Below, piece after piece: positions 52,236 to 62,074 of a stretch of 64,000 bases of DNA. The notes beneath the pieces are model-generated. The model made no database searches and had not been told where the DNA came from. It was given only the letters and a program-made list of their open reading frames with translations. Within the stretch, counting starts at the first letter, position 1. Each line of letters opens with the position of its first letter. The position numbers were made by a program, and so were the translations under genes. Source of the DNA: Saccharina japonica (taxonomy: Eukaryota; Sar; Phaeophyceae; Laminariales; Laminariaceae); assembly GCA_008828725.1 (NCBI GenBank), contig MEHQ01004013.1, forward strand, positions 30,064-94,063, given 5' to 3'.

Positions 52236-52549
52236 ACCACTCACACAAACAGACTTCAGGCAACACTGTTCCAGCGAATAAGGCTTACTATCGGGTGCAG
52301 AGGATCGACACCGTTTCACGCCTTGCTGACGTTTTCAACAGCGTTCTGAACAACAGCCAATGATGGTTGAGCCGCTGCTCCTTGCTCGTGATACGATCAC
52401 CACCGTATACCGTTAATGCGGTGGGCCGTTGGGTTAGTGTTGACGACCTCCTCTTTAACGAGAACCTCGCCGCCGGTGCATGGTTATGTCCCCCCTTTTG
52501 TTACGATATATAGGGGGGTGTCCCCCTTTTTGTCCAATGCCCTTTATTT
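52236..52549. other. upstream region of the vWD-like gene
   Basis: Would contain the first exon and promoter of the minus-strand gene. I cannot place a start exon. Two CCCCCTTTT words flank a GATATATAGGGGGG segment at 52491-52535; similar words occur at 24.86-24.95 kb. Confidence 0.3.
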
Positions 52550-52697
52550 TATAATGAAAAAGCCACTTTTATATTTGGAGGAAATCATAAATTCGATATT
52601 CGTTTATACTGAAGATATTATAGCGTTGAGAGCACCCTGTCCTGAATTAGAAATGCAGCTTTGGCCAGCTTTCCTGTTTTTTATATGGTATCCTGTA
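52550..52697. mobile_element. older 175 bp-type MITE copy, partial
   Basis: Aligns with most of 52709-52883: AAAGCCACTTTTATATTT, TTCGATATTCGTTTATACTG, GAGAGCACCCTGTCCTGAAT, TAGAAATGCAGCTTTGGCCA, then a right end CTGTTTTTTATATGGTATCC with TGTACTA. The left end is lost. It stands head to tail with the better copy. Confidence 0.55.
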
Positions 52698-52708
52698 CTA
52701 CTGCTGTA

Positions 52709-52883
52709 CAGTACAGGACACCTAATAAGAAACAGGCTAAAATAAAAGCCAGGTCGATATTTAAAGGGAGAATAAGACGGGATTCGTTATGTTGAAACTA
52801 GTGTAGAGAGCACCCTCTCTCGAATAAGAAATCCAGCCTGGACCAGATTTTATGTTTCTTATTACAGTAGATGTCCTGTACTG
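52709..52883. mobile_element. 175 bp MITE of the pogo-like element
   Basis: Ends CAGTACAGGACACCTAATAA and, in reverse complement, CAGTACAGGACATCTACTGT, the same as those of the 2.48 kb element at 28887-31364. AAGAAACAGGCTAA and AAATCCAGCCTGG words lie inside. TA precedes the left end; the right flank (GC) has changed. It has the same length as the 34246-34420 MITE. Confidence 0.8.
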
Positions 52884-52959
52884 GCTGTATTGGTATACAA
52901 ACTTTGCAAGGTTGCTTCTGTACGCTACGTAAAAATCTATAATCGGGTTTTTCCCCGCG

Positions 52960-53440
52960 TATTGTTACCCTACAGATACATTCTGTGAGTTCAGTGCGAC
53001 CCTTATACCCGTACCCGGAACTTCTGTAAGCTCTGTACGCCCGTGCCACAATACCCGGGGTACGGGTACAACGTTTTTATACCGTTATGGAACTTCTGTG
53101 AGTTCTGTACGCCCGTGCCAAAATACCCGGAACTTCTGCGAGTTCTGTAACACTCTCATACCCGTACCCGGAACTTCTGTAAATTCTCTACGACATCCAT
53201 ACCCGTACCCGGAATTTCTGTATGTTCTGTATGCCCCGTGCTACAATACCGGGGGTAAGGGTACAACTATTGTATACCCGCACGGAATTTCTGTGAGTTC
53301 TGTACGCCTGCATCACAATACACGGAACTTCTGTGAGTTCTGTAATACTTTCATACCCGTACCCGGAACTTCTGTAAGTTCTGTAACACTCCCAATGGCC
53401 CTACCCTAAATCCACAAACTCTACAGAACATAACCTTGGA
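52960..53440 (+). repeat. GAACTTCTGTRAGTTC minisatellite, array 3
   Basis: About nine units of the minisatellite seen at 5.1-6.7 kb, with the same ATACCC/GTACCC linkers. It ends CTACAGAACATAACCTTGGA, a two-base variant of the right terminal repeat of the 5073-6709 element, so this is a shortened relative. The left end is degraded (TACCCTACAGATACATTCTG). Confidence 0.8.
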
Positions 53441-53651
53441 ATTTTCTACTGGTATAACCTGGTAGATATACGGTGATATAGAAAACTCCGGAATGTCACA
53501 TACGTGAAACAAAAAAACAAAAAAACAGCTTGCCTGTACGTATATACGAGTATACGTAAGAATAATCGCTTTTCAAAATTCAAATACTACCTGCGCTATC
53601 AAGCGTACCAAGCAAATAAAGACACTACTATCAACACCATCCGTTCCCCAG
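53441..53651. other. AT-rich spacer
   Basis: No features seen. Confidence 0.4.
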
Positions 53652-54090
53652 TACAAGAATGGTGGGAATGAGGAGCGTGACAGACGCGTTCAAGTGGTCA
53701 AACTCCTAACTGCATTAAGCTACTGCGTTGGCAGTTTTTCTCTTTTTGCTGTGTTCCTGCAGTTCACATTGATTGGATCGTTTTGTATTTTAAGCGATTT
53801 GTGTTTGCACATAAACCATTTTTGGCTCATGCGCAAGTATATAGGTTGGTGGGGGTCCGTATGTGGGTTGTGGATGAGAGAGTAATAACTGGGTGGGTCG
53901 GTTGATCCCTGGGCCGGTTGTCCCAACACCATCCACCAACATTTCTAGTGAAGCGATGAGCGTCAGCGCAAAACCTTGTACAGGAGTGGATCGGTAGGTA
54001 TACGTGAAAAAACAAAATGGTACAATGGTTCCAAGTTCAAGTTATTATCGTAAAAAAATGAAACAAAATTAAGAAGGAAAACAAATGCTT

Positions 54091-54176
54091 GCAAGAACCG
54101 TACACGTATTATACGTAGTGGGGGAGGATGGAGAAGAGCCTATTTTTGACCCCGGGTCTGAGTCACGACTATCAAT
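54091..54176 (+). mobile_element. SINE 3' fragment within duplication unit 1
   Basis: GCAAGAACCGTACACGTATT (with a ~13 base insertion compared with other SINEs), then GTAGTGGGGGAGGATGGAGA, ACCCCGGGTCTGAGTCACGA. Truncated at both ends. Its duplicate in unit 2 is split by the hAT-like element. Confidence 0.75.
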
Positions 54177-55082
54177 AGGAGTTATTTCCTCAGTTTATAT
54201 ATATATTGTATACCAATCCAAGGAGTACCTGGTACATCAAGTTGCATATACAATCGCTTGACATATACCAGGTATACACCAGCAGCAGCAGCAGCAGCAG
54301 CGGGACACACCATCACCAGACCACAGGAACAAGACCCCACCAACGCCCACCAGCCACTACGAGCAACAACAGCTTCCAGTGCTCCTTCGGCTGGATGGGC
54401 GGGGGTGGCGGTGGTGGTGGTGGTAGTGGTAGTGGGGTTTGGTGGCGGTGGTGCGGGTTGCTTGTTTTGTTCCAGGTACAAATCTGGACTGTTCTCGAGA
54501 GACGACAGCGCAAGGCAAGCCACTATCACCGCCGTCACCACCCCACCATCACCAGACCACGGGAACAAGACCCCACCAACGCCCACCAGCTACTACGAGC
54601 AACAACAGCTTCCAGTGCTCCTTCGGCTGGTGGGGCGGGGGTGGTGGTGGTGGTGGTGGTGGTGGTATAGCGTTTGCTCGTGGTGCGGGTTGCTTGTTTT
54701 GTTGCAGGTGCAAGTCTGGACTTGGTGCTGGAGAGAGGGCGCGGAGGTAATCCCAGTGACAATTGCCACTGGTAAGAGTTAGCTAGGGCAGTCACTATGC
54801 GGCCTAGCTCTGCGATCTCGGCACCGCTTTCGACACGAGCAGTACGAGACCTTAAGCATAAATAGCGGGCGTCTATCAATCCCGAGCGCGTCTGAATCGG
54901 TTCGGTGTACGCGTCGCACGCCAAACGCAAAGCGAACAGACAGACAAACCTCAATATTAAGCAATCCGGTAAATAAAGGCACGCTGAGGCAGTTGTCGGA
55001 ACTGTTTTTTGTCCGTTTGTGTCTGTTCGTGAGCAGGGGTACACCCGCACCGGCACACACACAACCCCTTATAGAAGAGCAT

Positions 55083-55123
55083 CTAATGAGGCTCGTCGGC
55101 CTTCGGCTTTCTCGCCTCATTAG
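55083..55123. repeat. terminal hairpin of unit 1
   Basis: CTAATGAGGC and GCCTCATTAG form a perfect 10 bp stem around a loop that itself holds GGCCTTCGGC. The homologous hairpin at 58045-58086 has two compensated base-pair changes. Confidence 0.85.
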
Positions 55124-55568
55124 CTCCTCATTACAAGAACGGTGGGAATGAGGAGCGTGACAGACGCCTCCAAGTGGTCAAACTCCTAACTGCATTAAGC
55201 TAAACGCTGCGTTGGCGGTTTTTATCTTTTTGCTGTGTTCCTGCAACTGACATCGATTGGATAGTTTTTTTTTTAAAGCGATTTGTGTCAGTACATAAAC
55301 CTTTTTTGGCTCATGCGCAAGTATATAGGTTGGTGGGGGTCCGTTGTGGGTTGTGGGTGAGATAGTAATAACTGGGTGGGTCGGTTGATCCCTGGGCCGG
55401 TTGTCCCAACACCATCCACCAACATTTCTAGTGAAGCGATGAGCGTCAGCGCAAAACGTTGTACAGGAGTGGATCGGTAGGTATACGTGAAAAAAAAATG
55501 GTACAATGGTTCCAAGATCAAGTTATCGTAAAAAAATGAAACAAAATTAAGAAGGAAAAAAAATGCTT

Positions 55569-56802
55569 GCAAGAACCGTACACGTATTATACGTAGTGGG
55601 GGAGGATGGAGAAGAGCCCATTTTGTAGGGCTGTGAGTCGGCACGACTTAAGTCGCCGACTAGTTATTAGTCGGACTAATAGTCAGTCGTGAAACGGAGG
55701 TGCCGACTTTCCGACTTATTGGGTTTCGTTAACTGTAGGAAGGCTTTTTTTATGCGGGGTACAGCTTTTAACGTGAATGAAATGGCTGCGGGCTGCGGAT
55801 ACCCAATATTATACACTCACATGCCCTGTGACACTGCAGCGCACAGCGGGAGATCCACGCACACACACACATGGCGGAACAACCCATCTCTCTCGACGGT
55901 ACCGACGTCGTCAGCCCTATCGCACCCAATGCCAACGCTGAGGGCGGAGATCCCGTCGGCGAAGTTGTGCCTATTATAGGCCCGCGGACCACCTAGGCGA
56001 GTGCGCGCGACCCCGAAACGGTGCTCTACCGCGTGAAGCATGATCAAAGGCGCAGCAAGCCGCTCAGATCCAACAACCCGCTGTGGAAACTGGCGTTCAC
56101 CCGATGAATCGTCAGAGTCTACGTCGAATTGTAGTTTTGGGTCCATCGAGTAGGTTCCTAGCTCAATATTTCATGTCTTCGTTTGTTTTTGTGGAAACGG
56201 TTTGTCTTTCGTACCAGGTGCGATATTGTATAATGGATGGTTTAGGACTTGCCGTCGTCATCGATGCGCGCGTTTGGCGAAAGGTTGGGAGAGACGTTAA
56301 TAAACGAATAACATCACGGAGGGATCCAAGACCTTTTCTTCGGGGGGTAATTTTTGCACCGCTATCTTAGTGATGAGTTCGCTTTTTCGCTCGTATCCCC
56401 GCCAGGTAGTATTGCGACTCAGACAATTGTTGTCCCATTCCTCTAGTCCGGGGTAGATCTACCTGGTACATGCGTTGTACTTTTCGTTTTTTGTGAATCT
56501 CTTGTGTAAACTGAAGCTTTTAATGTTTTTCGTTTGAAACTTATGTTAATCTAGGTCATATTGTTTGCGCTTTTCTTGCGTAAAGTGAAGCCAAGTAGCG
56601 TATTTTTGGCCCCCGGGGGTGGGCTTTTTAGGCTCGCTTCGCTCGCCTGACTTTAGCCGGCAAGTCGGCTGGCTTCGCCAGCCGACTTACCGACTAAAGT
56701 CAGTGTAGCGGCTTCGCCGACTAGCGACTAGTTATTAGTCGTGAAATGAAACTGACTCACAGGCCTACTATTTTGTGACCCCGGATCTGAGTCACGACTA
56801 TC
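55569..56802 (+). mobile_element. SINE 3' fragment split by the hAT-like element
   Basis: The first piece, 55569-55625 (AAGAACCGTACACGTATTAT, GGGGGAGGATGGAGAAGAGC), and the second, 56768-56802 (CTATTTTGTGACCCCGGATC, TGAGTCACGACTATC), together equal the SINE fragment of unit 1. It serves as the empty-site reference for the hAT-like insertion. Confidence 0.8.
55626..56767. mobile_element. 1.14 kb hAT-like non-autonomous element
   Basis: Ends TAGGGCTGTGAGTC and, in reverse complement, TAGGCCTGTGAGTC. Flanked by CCATTTTG (55618-55625) and CTATTTTG (56768-56775), an 8 bp duplication with one later change. The first and last ~130 bases are packed with short inverted repeats (GACTAGTTATTAGTCG at both ends, GGCTGGCTTCGCCAGCC at the right), as in many hAT subterminal regions. 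Internal frames (55817-56146 minus, 56083-56370 plus) do not resemble a hAT transposase, so it depends on one elsewhere. Confidence 0.85.
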
Positions 56803-57132
56803 AAAGCCGGTCGCCCCGGTGGGCTAGCAGGTAACCACGAAGCCTGTTAGCGTCAAGGTCGCGAGTTCGATCCCCGCCGTGTGCATGCTCGGAGGGACCT
56901 TTCTTGCAAAACATGTCTTGACTACTCGTAGCGGAAAGCGTGAGAGCGTGAGTTGGTAAAATTCGATGAAAATCGACGATCGTTGGGAAGGCTGAACCCT
57001 CTGCGCGATAAAAACCAAGGCAAGAACCGTCTAGTGGGGGAGGAGGGAGAGGAGCCTACTTTGTGACCCCGGATCTGAGTTACAACTAGGGAGGGAGAAA
57101 GACGGAAGCGCGAAGAAAGAAATAAAATAAAT
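56803..57132 (+). mobile_element. complete tRNA-derived SINE (reference copy)
   Basis: Starts AGCCGGTCGCCCCGGTGGGC, TAGCAGGTAACCACGAAGCC (A-box), then GGTCGCGAGTTCGATCCCCG (B-box), the body CGTAGCGGAAAGCGTGAGAG, TCTGCGCGATAAAAACCAAG, AAGAACCGTCTAGTGGGGGA, GTGACCCCGGATCTGAGTTA, a purine-rich segment GGGAGGGAGAAAGACGG and an AATAAAATAAA tail. It lies directly after another SINE fragment. The head has the tRNA T-arm pattern but its anticodon stem does not pair, so it is a SINE, not a tRNA gene. Confidence 0.85.
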
Positions 57133-58044
57133 AGGAGTTATTTCCTCAGTTTATATATATTGTATACCAATGCAAGGAGTACCTGTGGTACATCAAGTTA
57201 CATATACAATCGCTTGGCATATACCTGGTGTACACCAGCAGCAGTAGCAGCAGCAGCAGAAGCAGGACACACCATCACCAGACCACAGGAACAAGACCCC
57301 ACCAACGCCCCCCAGCCACTACAAGGAACAACAGCTTCCAGTGCTCCTTCGGCTGGAGGGGCGGGTGGTGGTGGGGGTGGAGGTGGGGTTTGGTGGCGGT
57401 GGTGCGGGTTGCTTGTTTTGTTGCAGGTACAAATCTGGACTGTTCTCGAGAGACGACAGCGCAAGGCATACCACCATCACCGCCGTCACCACCCCACCAT
57501 CGCCAGACCACGGGAACAAGACCCCACCAACGCCCACCAGCTACTACGAGCAACAACAGCTTCCAGTGCTCCTTCGGCTGGTGGGGCGGGGGTGGCGGTG
57601 GTGGTGGTGGTGGTGGTGGTGGTTGTATAGCGTTTGCTCGTGGTGCGGGTTGCTTGTTTTGTTGCAGGTGCAAATCTGGACCTGGTGCTTGAGAGAGAGC
57701 TAGGAGGTAATCCCAGTGACAATTTCCACTGGTAAGAGTTAGGTAGGGCAGTCACTATGCGGCCTAGCTCTGCGATCTCGCCACCGCTTTCGACACGAGC
57801 AGTACGAGACCTTAAGCATAAATACCGGGCGTCTATCAGTCCAAAGCGCGTCTGAATCGGTTCGGTGTACGCGCCGCACGGCCAAAGCAAAGCGAACAGA
57901 CGAAGGACAAACCTCAATATTAAGGATTTGGTTAAATAAAGGCACGCTGTGGAAGTTTTCAGAACTGTATTTTGTCCGATTTTGTCGATCGTGTACCCCC
58001 GCGTGTCCACCTACCCCCACACATGACCCCTTATAGAAGAGCAT

Positions 58045-58086
58045 CTAATCGATGCTCGTCGGCCTTCGGCCTTCTCGCATCGTTAG
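58045..58086. repeat. terminal hairpin of unit 2
   Basis: CTAATCGATGC and GCATCGTTAG pair over 10 bp with one bulged T. Compared with 55083-55123, a T:A pair became C:G and a G:C pair became T:A, both sides changing together. Confidence 0.8.
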
Positions 58087-58097
58087 CTCCTCATTAT

Positions 58098-58369
58098 AAT
58101 ACCACTATAGCCACACACCACGGCCGTCGAACATCCCTTTCCACTTCATCTTCTCCGTTCATCATGATTGGCCGTGGTTTGATCCTCTCGCAACCAACCG
58201 TCCACCTGATGCAATCAACGAAGTGTCCTAGCCGAGACTGGGCGACCATCGGCAGCAAAAGGGGAAAGAGGAAGGGAGGGTACTACAAATGAGGGAATCT
58301 GGCGTTTCATCATTCTATCGAACGAAACATTAATAGCTTTGAATGAAAGATTAATAGCTTGACCCTCGT
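58098..58369. other. no recognisable gene
   Basis: Short frames only. The ATTAATAGCTTTGAATGAAAG and ATTAATAGCTTGACC segments (58329-58365) are a small direct repeat. Confidence 0.4.
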
Positions 58370-59740
58370 ATTATGTGCTTGTCGCGGCGTATAAAAGCTC
58401 CACCTTTCCGAAAACAATAGTACGTACCCTCTGGTACATGCGAAAACAAACAAAAACAAATAGCATACGTACGACATACAAAACGTTCACGTTTCCAACG
58501 TCAAACCAAACACAGAGGGCAGACACGGTCCACTGAGTACCCTGTATATCAAGTGAAAAATAAACAAAACAATGCCAAGACAAAAACAATAACGTGCCTT
58601 GATGAGCAAATGCTCGAAGATGATAATATTTCACTTTTCTCACACGCGCGTCCGCCGTAGTCGCGTCGGACGCCGACGCGCCACCTCGCACCCCCATCTC
58701 GCGAAGGTGATGCTGCATGAGCATCCTGTACCGATCCCAGCTCGATCCCAATCGCTTCCATTCTGCGAACCACCGCCCTCGTCACTGCTGAGCTCCGAAC
58801 GCCCGACAGATCTTTCCATAACTCCATCAATCTCAAAACTATCGACGGAGATGTCTCGCCGACCAAGCACCAAGCCCCGCTCACCGCTGCCATTTGGAGG
58901 TGGCCATGAGTCCTAGGTAGTAGCTGCAGCAGCGGCGGCGATGCCGACTGCTGCTATTGTTGCTCCGGCTGCGCTACTTGCGCCAGCTGGCGTGTTCTTC
59001 CCGACTCTACTCTCGCCCTCTCTGCTTCCTCCTCCTGCTCCTCATCATTTCCACCACCCCCAACCGAAAGCTCCAATACTGGCTCCCTTTCCTGCTCATC
59101 GCCTTTCTCGACGCACAAAGACGTCTCGCCATGTGCTTGTTGTTGTTGCTGCTGCTGTTGCTCTTGGGTTTATTCCCTCGCTATTTCTAGCACTGGGTTG
59201 GCGGTGGTGGGGTTATTGCTTCTCCTAGGCTCCTTGTCCTGGGCTTGCGTATACGCCTTCCTTTCTCCTTCCTCTAGTGTCCTTCGTGCGGGTGTATATC
59301 CCCTGGCTTTCAGCTGCTGATCAACGTGTCTCTTGATGGCTTGTTGATGCTCTTTCATGGTGAAGAGATACAAGTTCGATAAATCCTCCTGCTCTTTTAT
59401 TGCTGTTGCTGCCGCTGCTGCTACTGCTCCTGCCGCTGCTGCCGCTGCTGTTTATGTTGTTGTTGCTGCCGCTGCCGCTGCTGCTGCTGGTGCTGCTGCT
59501 ACTTCCTGTAGGACCAGCCACTCCTCTGTAGACCACTGCCCTATTCCGGCGCCGCTGGTCTCGCGGTGTCTCCTCTCCTGCGCGATGATGAGCGACATCC
59601 AAGGCCGCTTGTCGCCAACGATCTAAAACCCCACCATGGTGCTGCACTCGTGCCCGAGCTCCCGTGACATGTATGTCAGGATTTCGATAGCGTAAGGGGA
59701 CAACTCGTGCACCGGGTGCTTCGACAGCCTTGCTCAAGAA
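58370..59740 (-). pseudogene. gene-like region with Gln-rich tract, unknown
   Basis: The minus strand holds a chain of protein-like pieces in changing frames: 59737-59530 (ALDVAHHRAGEETPRDQRRR, NRAVVYRGVAGPTG); a Gln/Ser-rich part coded by CAG/CTG repeats (59375-59515); 59355-59170 (EHQQAIKRHVDQQLKARGYT, PARRTLEEGERKAYTQAQDK, then EPRRSNNPTTANPVLEIARE); an acidic part near 59050; and about 58750-58620 (SWDRYRMLMQHHLREMGVRG). Each piece is convincing alone, but frames shift and stops intervene. It may be a multi-exon gene or a decayed one. The family is not recognised; the layout (Gln-rich, basic, acidic) is like a regulatory protein or a transposon ORF1. Confidence 0.35.
59375..59515 (-). repeat. 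imperfect CAG/CTG trinucleotide tract
   Basis: About 45 GCTG/TGC-type triplets with interruptions, reading as poly-Gln, poly-Ser or poly-Ala depending on frame. Confidence 0.85.
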
Positions 59741-60214
59741 GAGCGGTGGCGGGGTTGACGTGTCGCCATCAGGCGGTGGAGAGAGAAAACAAAAATTTAT
59801 ATGTTTTTATTTCTAACTTAATTAGTAGAAGTGAGCCAGGGGGCGACAGTTCCCCTCGACTCTGTAACACCCTCGAAATCAGGCCAAACACAATTATATG
59901 CAACCCGTCCGGGGAGACATACATTACTTGATCAATCTCCGTAGATGAATTGCAGTGACACAACTCTGATACTATAATATGATCAGACTGTAGTACGAGT
60001 ACATCCCACATGCTCGGCGTCCTCGTCGACAATCAGAGTTCAAAACGTCTCAGCAGCCGGAGAAACTGCCATTTTTCAAATTCGTCTTGGGTACCAGAGG
60101 TATGGAGAGTCGTTTTCGAGTAATAGGCACTTTTCGTAATGATCAATGCGTCTGATCTATACGCCTCCTTAGACACAAATGTTAGGCATGATCTAGGCTC
60201 TCTACAACTACTCA
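59741..60214. other. no recognisable gene
   Basis: Frames of 63-87 codons on the minus strand without motifs. Confidence 0.4.
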
Positions 60215-61691
60215 CCGGTCGCAATTATGAGCATTATTAGAACTGGGGAAATACCGTTTTGCGCAGGAATTCGTGAAAGTGTGGAAATTACACCAGAAAT
60301 AGTACGTATTACAACTAAAAAAAAAACGGATTTGTTTTTGTTTTGCTCTTATATTATTTGCCCGAAGGGGCCCCTTAATAGAGACTATAAGGTTTTTGCT
60401 TTGGCATGCCCCATAGCGAGGGGGGGGGTCGTTCTAGAGAGCAAGGCCAGACTCACCTTCAAGCGGACCGATAACATCTTGCTGCTGCGCACCCGCCGCG
60501 AAGCGTGTGCAGCGGTGGAGTTGGATCGGTACTGGTGTGCCAGGCCCAAAAGTTCAGATGCACGGGCCTTTTCGGCCGTCGGTGTAGACAGCAATGTCCA
60601 TCTCACTTTTGTGCGCGGAGGCAGACGCCATCAGAAAGGTGGACGGACACTACGTACACGGCCCTAGGTTTGTTTGCTAGAGGGAGCTGTACTGTCTCAG
60701 TAACCTAGCTTCGCCATCAAAGGAAGAGGGAGCGTGTGGCGACGAGCTGGAGCCTGGGCTGGTTAACCCCTTCAGCGCGAGAAGTTATATTTTCCAGACT
60801 AAGCACCCTGAGTGCAACGAGGGAGAAAGCGAGGAGCCGATTGGGAAGGACAGCAACGAGAACGTGTACGGACGGAGCGGGTCGAGTGTGGTCGTGCTAG
60901 GACCGGCCAAGCCGCACCGGAGCGGCGCGCCGGAGCAGCAGCACAGCAGCGCGCCGGCGCAGCAGCACAGCAGCGCGGAGCAGTGATCCGGAGCACGGAC
61001 GACATCGACCCGTGGCGAACGGACAAACATTATTTTTGTTGACAAATATATCGTTTTTTCCCTCGAATATTGTTGTTGGGTCTGTGTGGATGACGACACT
61101 GGTTTTGTAGAGAGACGCGGCAGAGATGGCGCGGACACCCCGGGTGCCTTCATTGTGTGCCTGATCGTGGAAGACCCCTTCGATGTGGAACGATTCCCAA
61201 TCAGTGTCGATGTTTATAATGCTGTGCCTAACACAGACGTTCAGGATAGATTCGGGTAATTGTCAATTGACGTGATGGCTTTGGTTGGCTGTTCTTTTTC
61301 ACTGTGTGCCCGCGGACTGTCATTCTGGCGGCACTTCAGACAGAAGCTTCGTGCTCCATCTTGTTCCCACGCCTACCGTGTGTTTTTGTACAGACAGCAC
61401 TTCAGACAGTAGTTACGCTGTAGTCGGCAAATTCATTGGTAAATAGTGGGAGGGGGGGGCGATGCTGCTGTAGTCGAATGGAGATTGCGGGCGTGTAGTT
61501 CAGTTTTGGACACGCATAACATGCTGTAGGGATTTAAAGGGTACCTCTCCGGACTTGTGTATCCTTTCCCTGCTAATTGTGCGTGTTCTTTAGGATTCTC
61601 TGATGGCTCTAGCACTTTTGTGACCACGGGCTGTGATGTTGCTAGATCAGACTATAGGGCTTAGCAACTGAAACGAGTTTGATGTGAAGAC
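60215..61691 (+). mobile_element. LINE-B 3' half, plus strand, best copy
   Basis: Uninterrupted relative of 40480-40917 plus 42537-43390. It contains, in order, a frame LESKARLTFKRTDNILLLRT, REACAAVELDRYWC; then LEPGLVNPFSARSYIFQTKH, PECNEGESEEPIGKDSNENV, YGRSGSSVVVLG; a GCGC-rich spacer (AGCAGCACAGCAGCGCG repeats); then at 61030-61258 an open part YIVFSLEYCCWVCVDDDTGF, VERRGRDGADTPGAFIVCLI, VEDPFDVERFPISVDVYNAV, PNTDVQDRFG and stop. The 3' region and terminus TTTGATGTGAAGAC (61678-61691) follow. The coding part does not look like a reverse transcriptase, so 'LINE-B' rests on the shared 3' terminus and AAC tail. Confidence 0.65.
61030..61260 (+). pseudogene. possible nucleotidyltransferase (PAP-associated) C-terminal fragment
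   Basis: About 75 codons open to a TAA at about 61258, conserved with the minus-strand copy at 42545-42760. VCLIVEDPFDVERFPIS is the part that recalls IEDPFD-N of Cid1/TUTase-type terminal nucleotidyltransferases, where this loop contacts the base. Outside that motif I see no clear match, and the catalytic DxD region is not present nearby. It could be a captured host fragment or part of the element's own protein. Confidence 0.3.
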
Positions 61692-61710
61692 AACAACAAC
61701 AACAATAACG
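61692..61710 (+). repeat. (AAC)n tail of LINE-B
   Basis: Five or six AAC/AAT units directly after the terminal motif. Confidence 0.9.
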
Positions 61711-62074
61711 AACAATATATACTTTGGTCGGTCGCAGATCTGTGCATTACAACTGAGGCTATGCCGTTTTCCGTAAGGAGTTCTGATATGTTGTTATTAT
61801 GCCAGAAAAAGTATTGCTGCTGTGAAAAAAAAAGAAATATATAAACATATCTATTCTTTCACGATTAGAGGTCCGTAGTTACTCGATGCTCTTTGTCCGT
61901 ACAGACCAACTGATACACAGCTCTTTGCAAACAGACCTTTTGTTTCGCAACCAGCCCTTCAAACAGGCCAACTGAGCTCTTCGCAAACAGCAACTGACGT
62001 AACAGCCAAACTGACGTAACAGCCAAACTGACGTATTGTACTGACGTATTATGCAAACAGCCCAATTGACGTCT
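61711..62074. other. dispersed-repeat fragments and short tandem words
   Basis: 61730-61832 matches pieces at 7248-7308 and 8510-8560. At 61985-62050 the phrase TGACGTAACAGCCAAAC, then TGACGTATT, is repeated several times (period about 20 bases). Confidence 0.5.

Larger units (their letters stand above)
53652..55131 (+). repeat. 1.48 kb tandem duplication, unit 1
   Basis: Starts TACAAGAATGGTGGGAATGA and ends with a hairpin and GCTCCTCATTA. Unit 2 begins at 55132 with TACAAGAACGGTGGGAATGA. The unit holds a part 'U' (53652-54177) whose end is a SINE fragment and a part 'D' (54178-55131) with two ~240 bp direct repeats (each with CACCAGACCACRGGAACAAG, AACAACAGCTTCCAGTGCTC, a GGT microsatellite and GTGCGGGTTGCTTGTTTTGT). 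Long frames on both strands in D are due to these repeats. A minus-strand frame (TRSGLIDARYLCLRSRTARV, then EIAELGRIVTAL) is kept in both D copies but is unrecognised. Confidence 0.9.
55132..58097 (+). repeat. 1.48 kb tandem duplication, unit 2, with two insertions
   Basis: Homologous to unit 1 over its whole length. After removing the hAT-like element plus one 8 bp duplication (1150 bases) and the complete SINE (~335 bases), its length is about 1481, equal to unit 1. Both insertions came after the duplication. The D part is at 57133-58097. Confidence 0.9.

Noticed and set aside
54206-54782. Frames of 103-175 codons with poly-Gly, poly-Val or poly-Thr
   Set aside because: They are produced by GGT/ACC microsatellites within the duplicated D segments.
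56809-56885. A functional tRNA gene
   Set aside because: A- and B-box-like words are present, but the anticodon and acceptor stems do not pair and the same head occurs with a SINE body and tail elsewhere.
54178-58097. The two D segments (54.2 and 57.1 kb) as long terminal repeats of one element
   Set aside because: They belong to a simple 1.48 kb tandem duplication, lack TG/CA ends and a primer-binding site, and the DNA between them is accounted for by the U part, a hAT-like element and a SINE.
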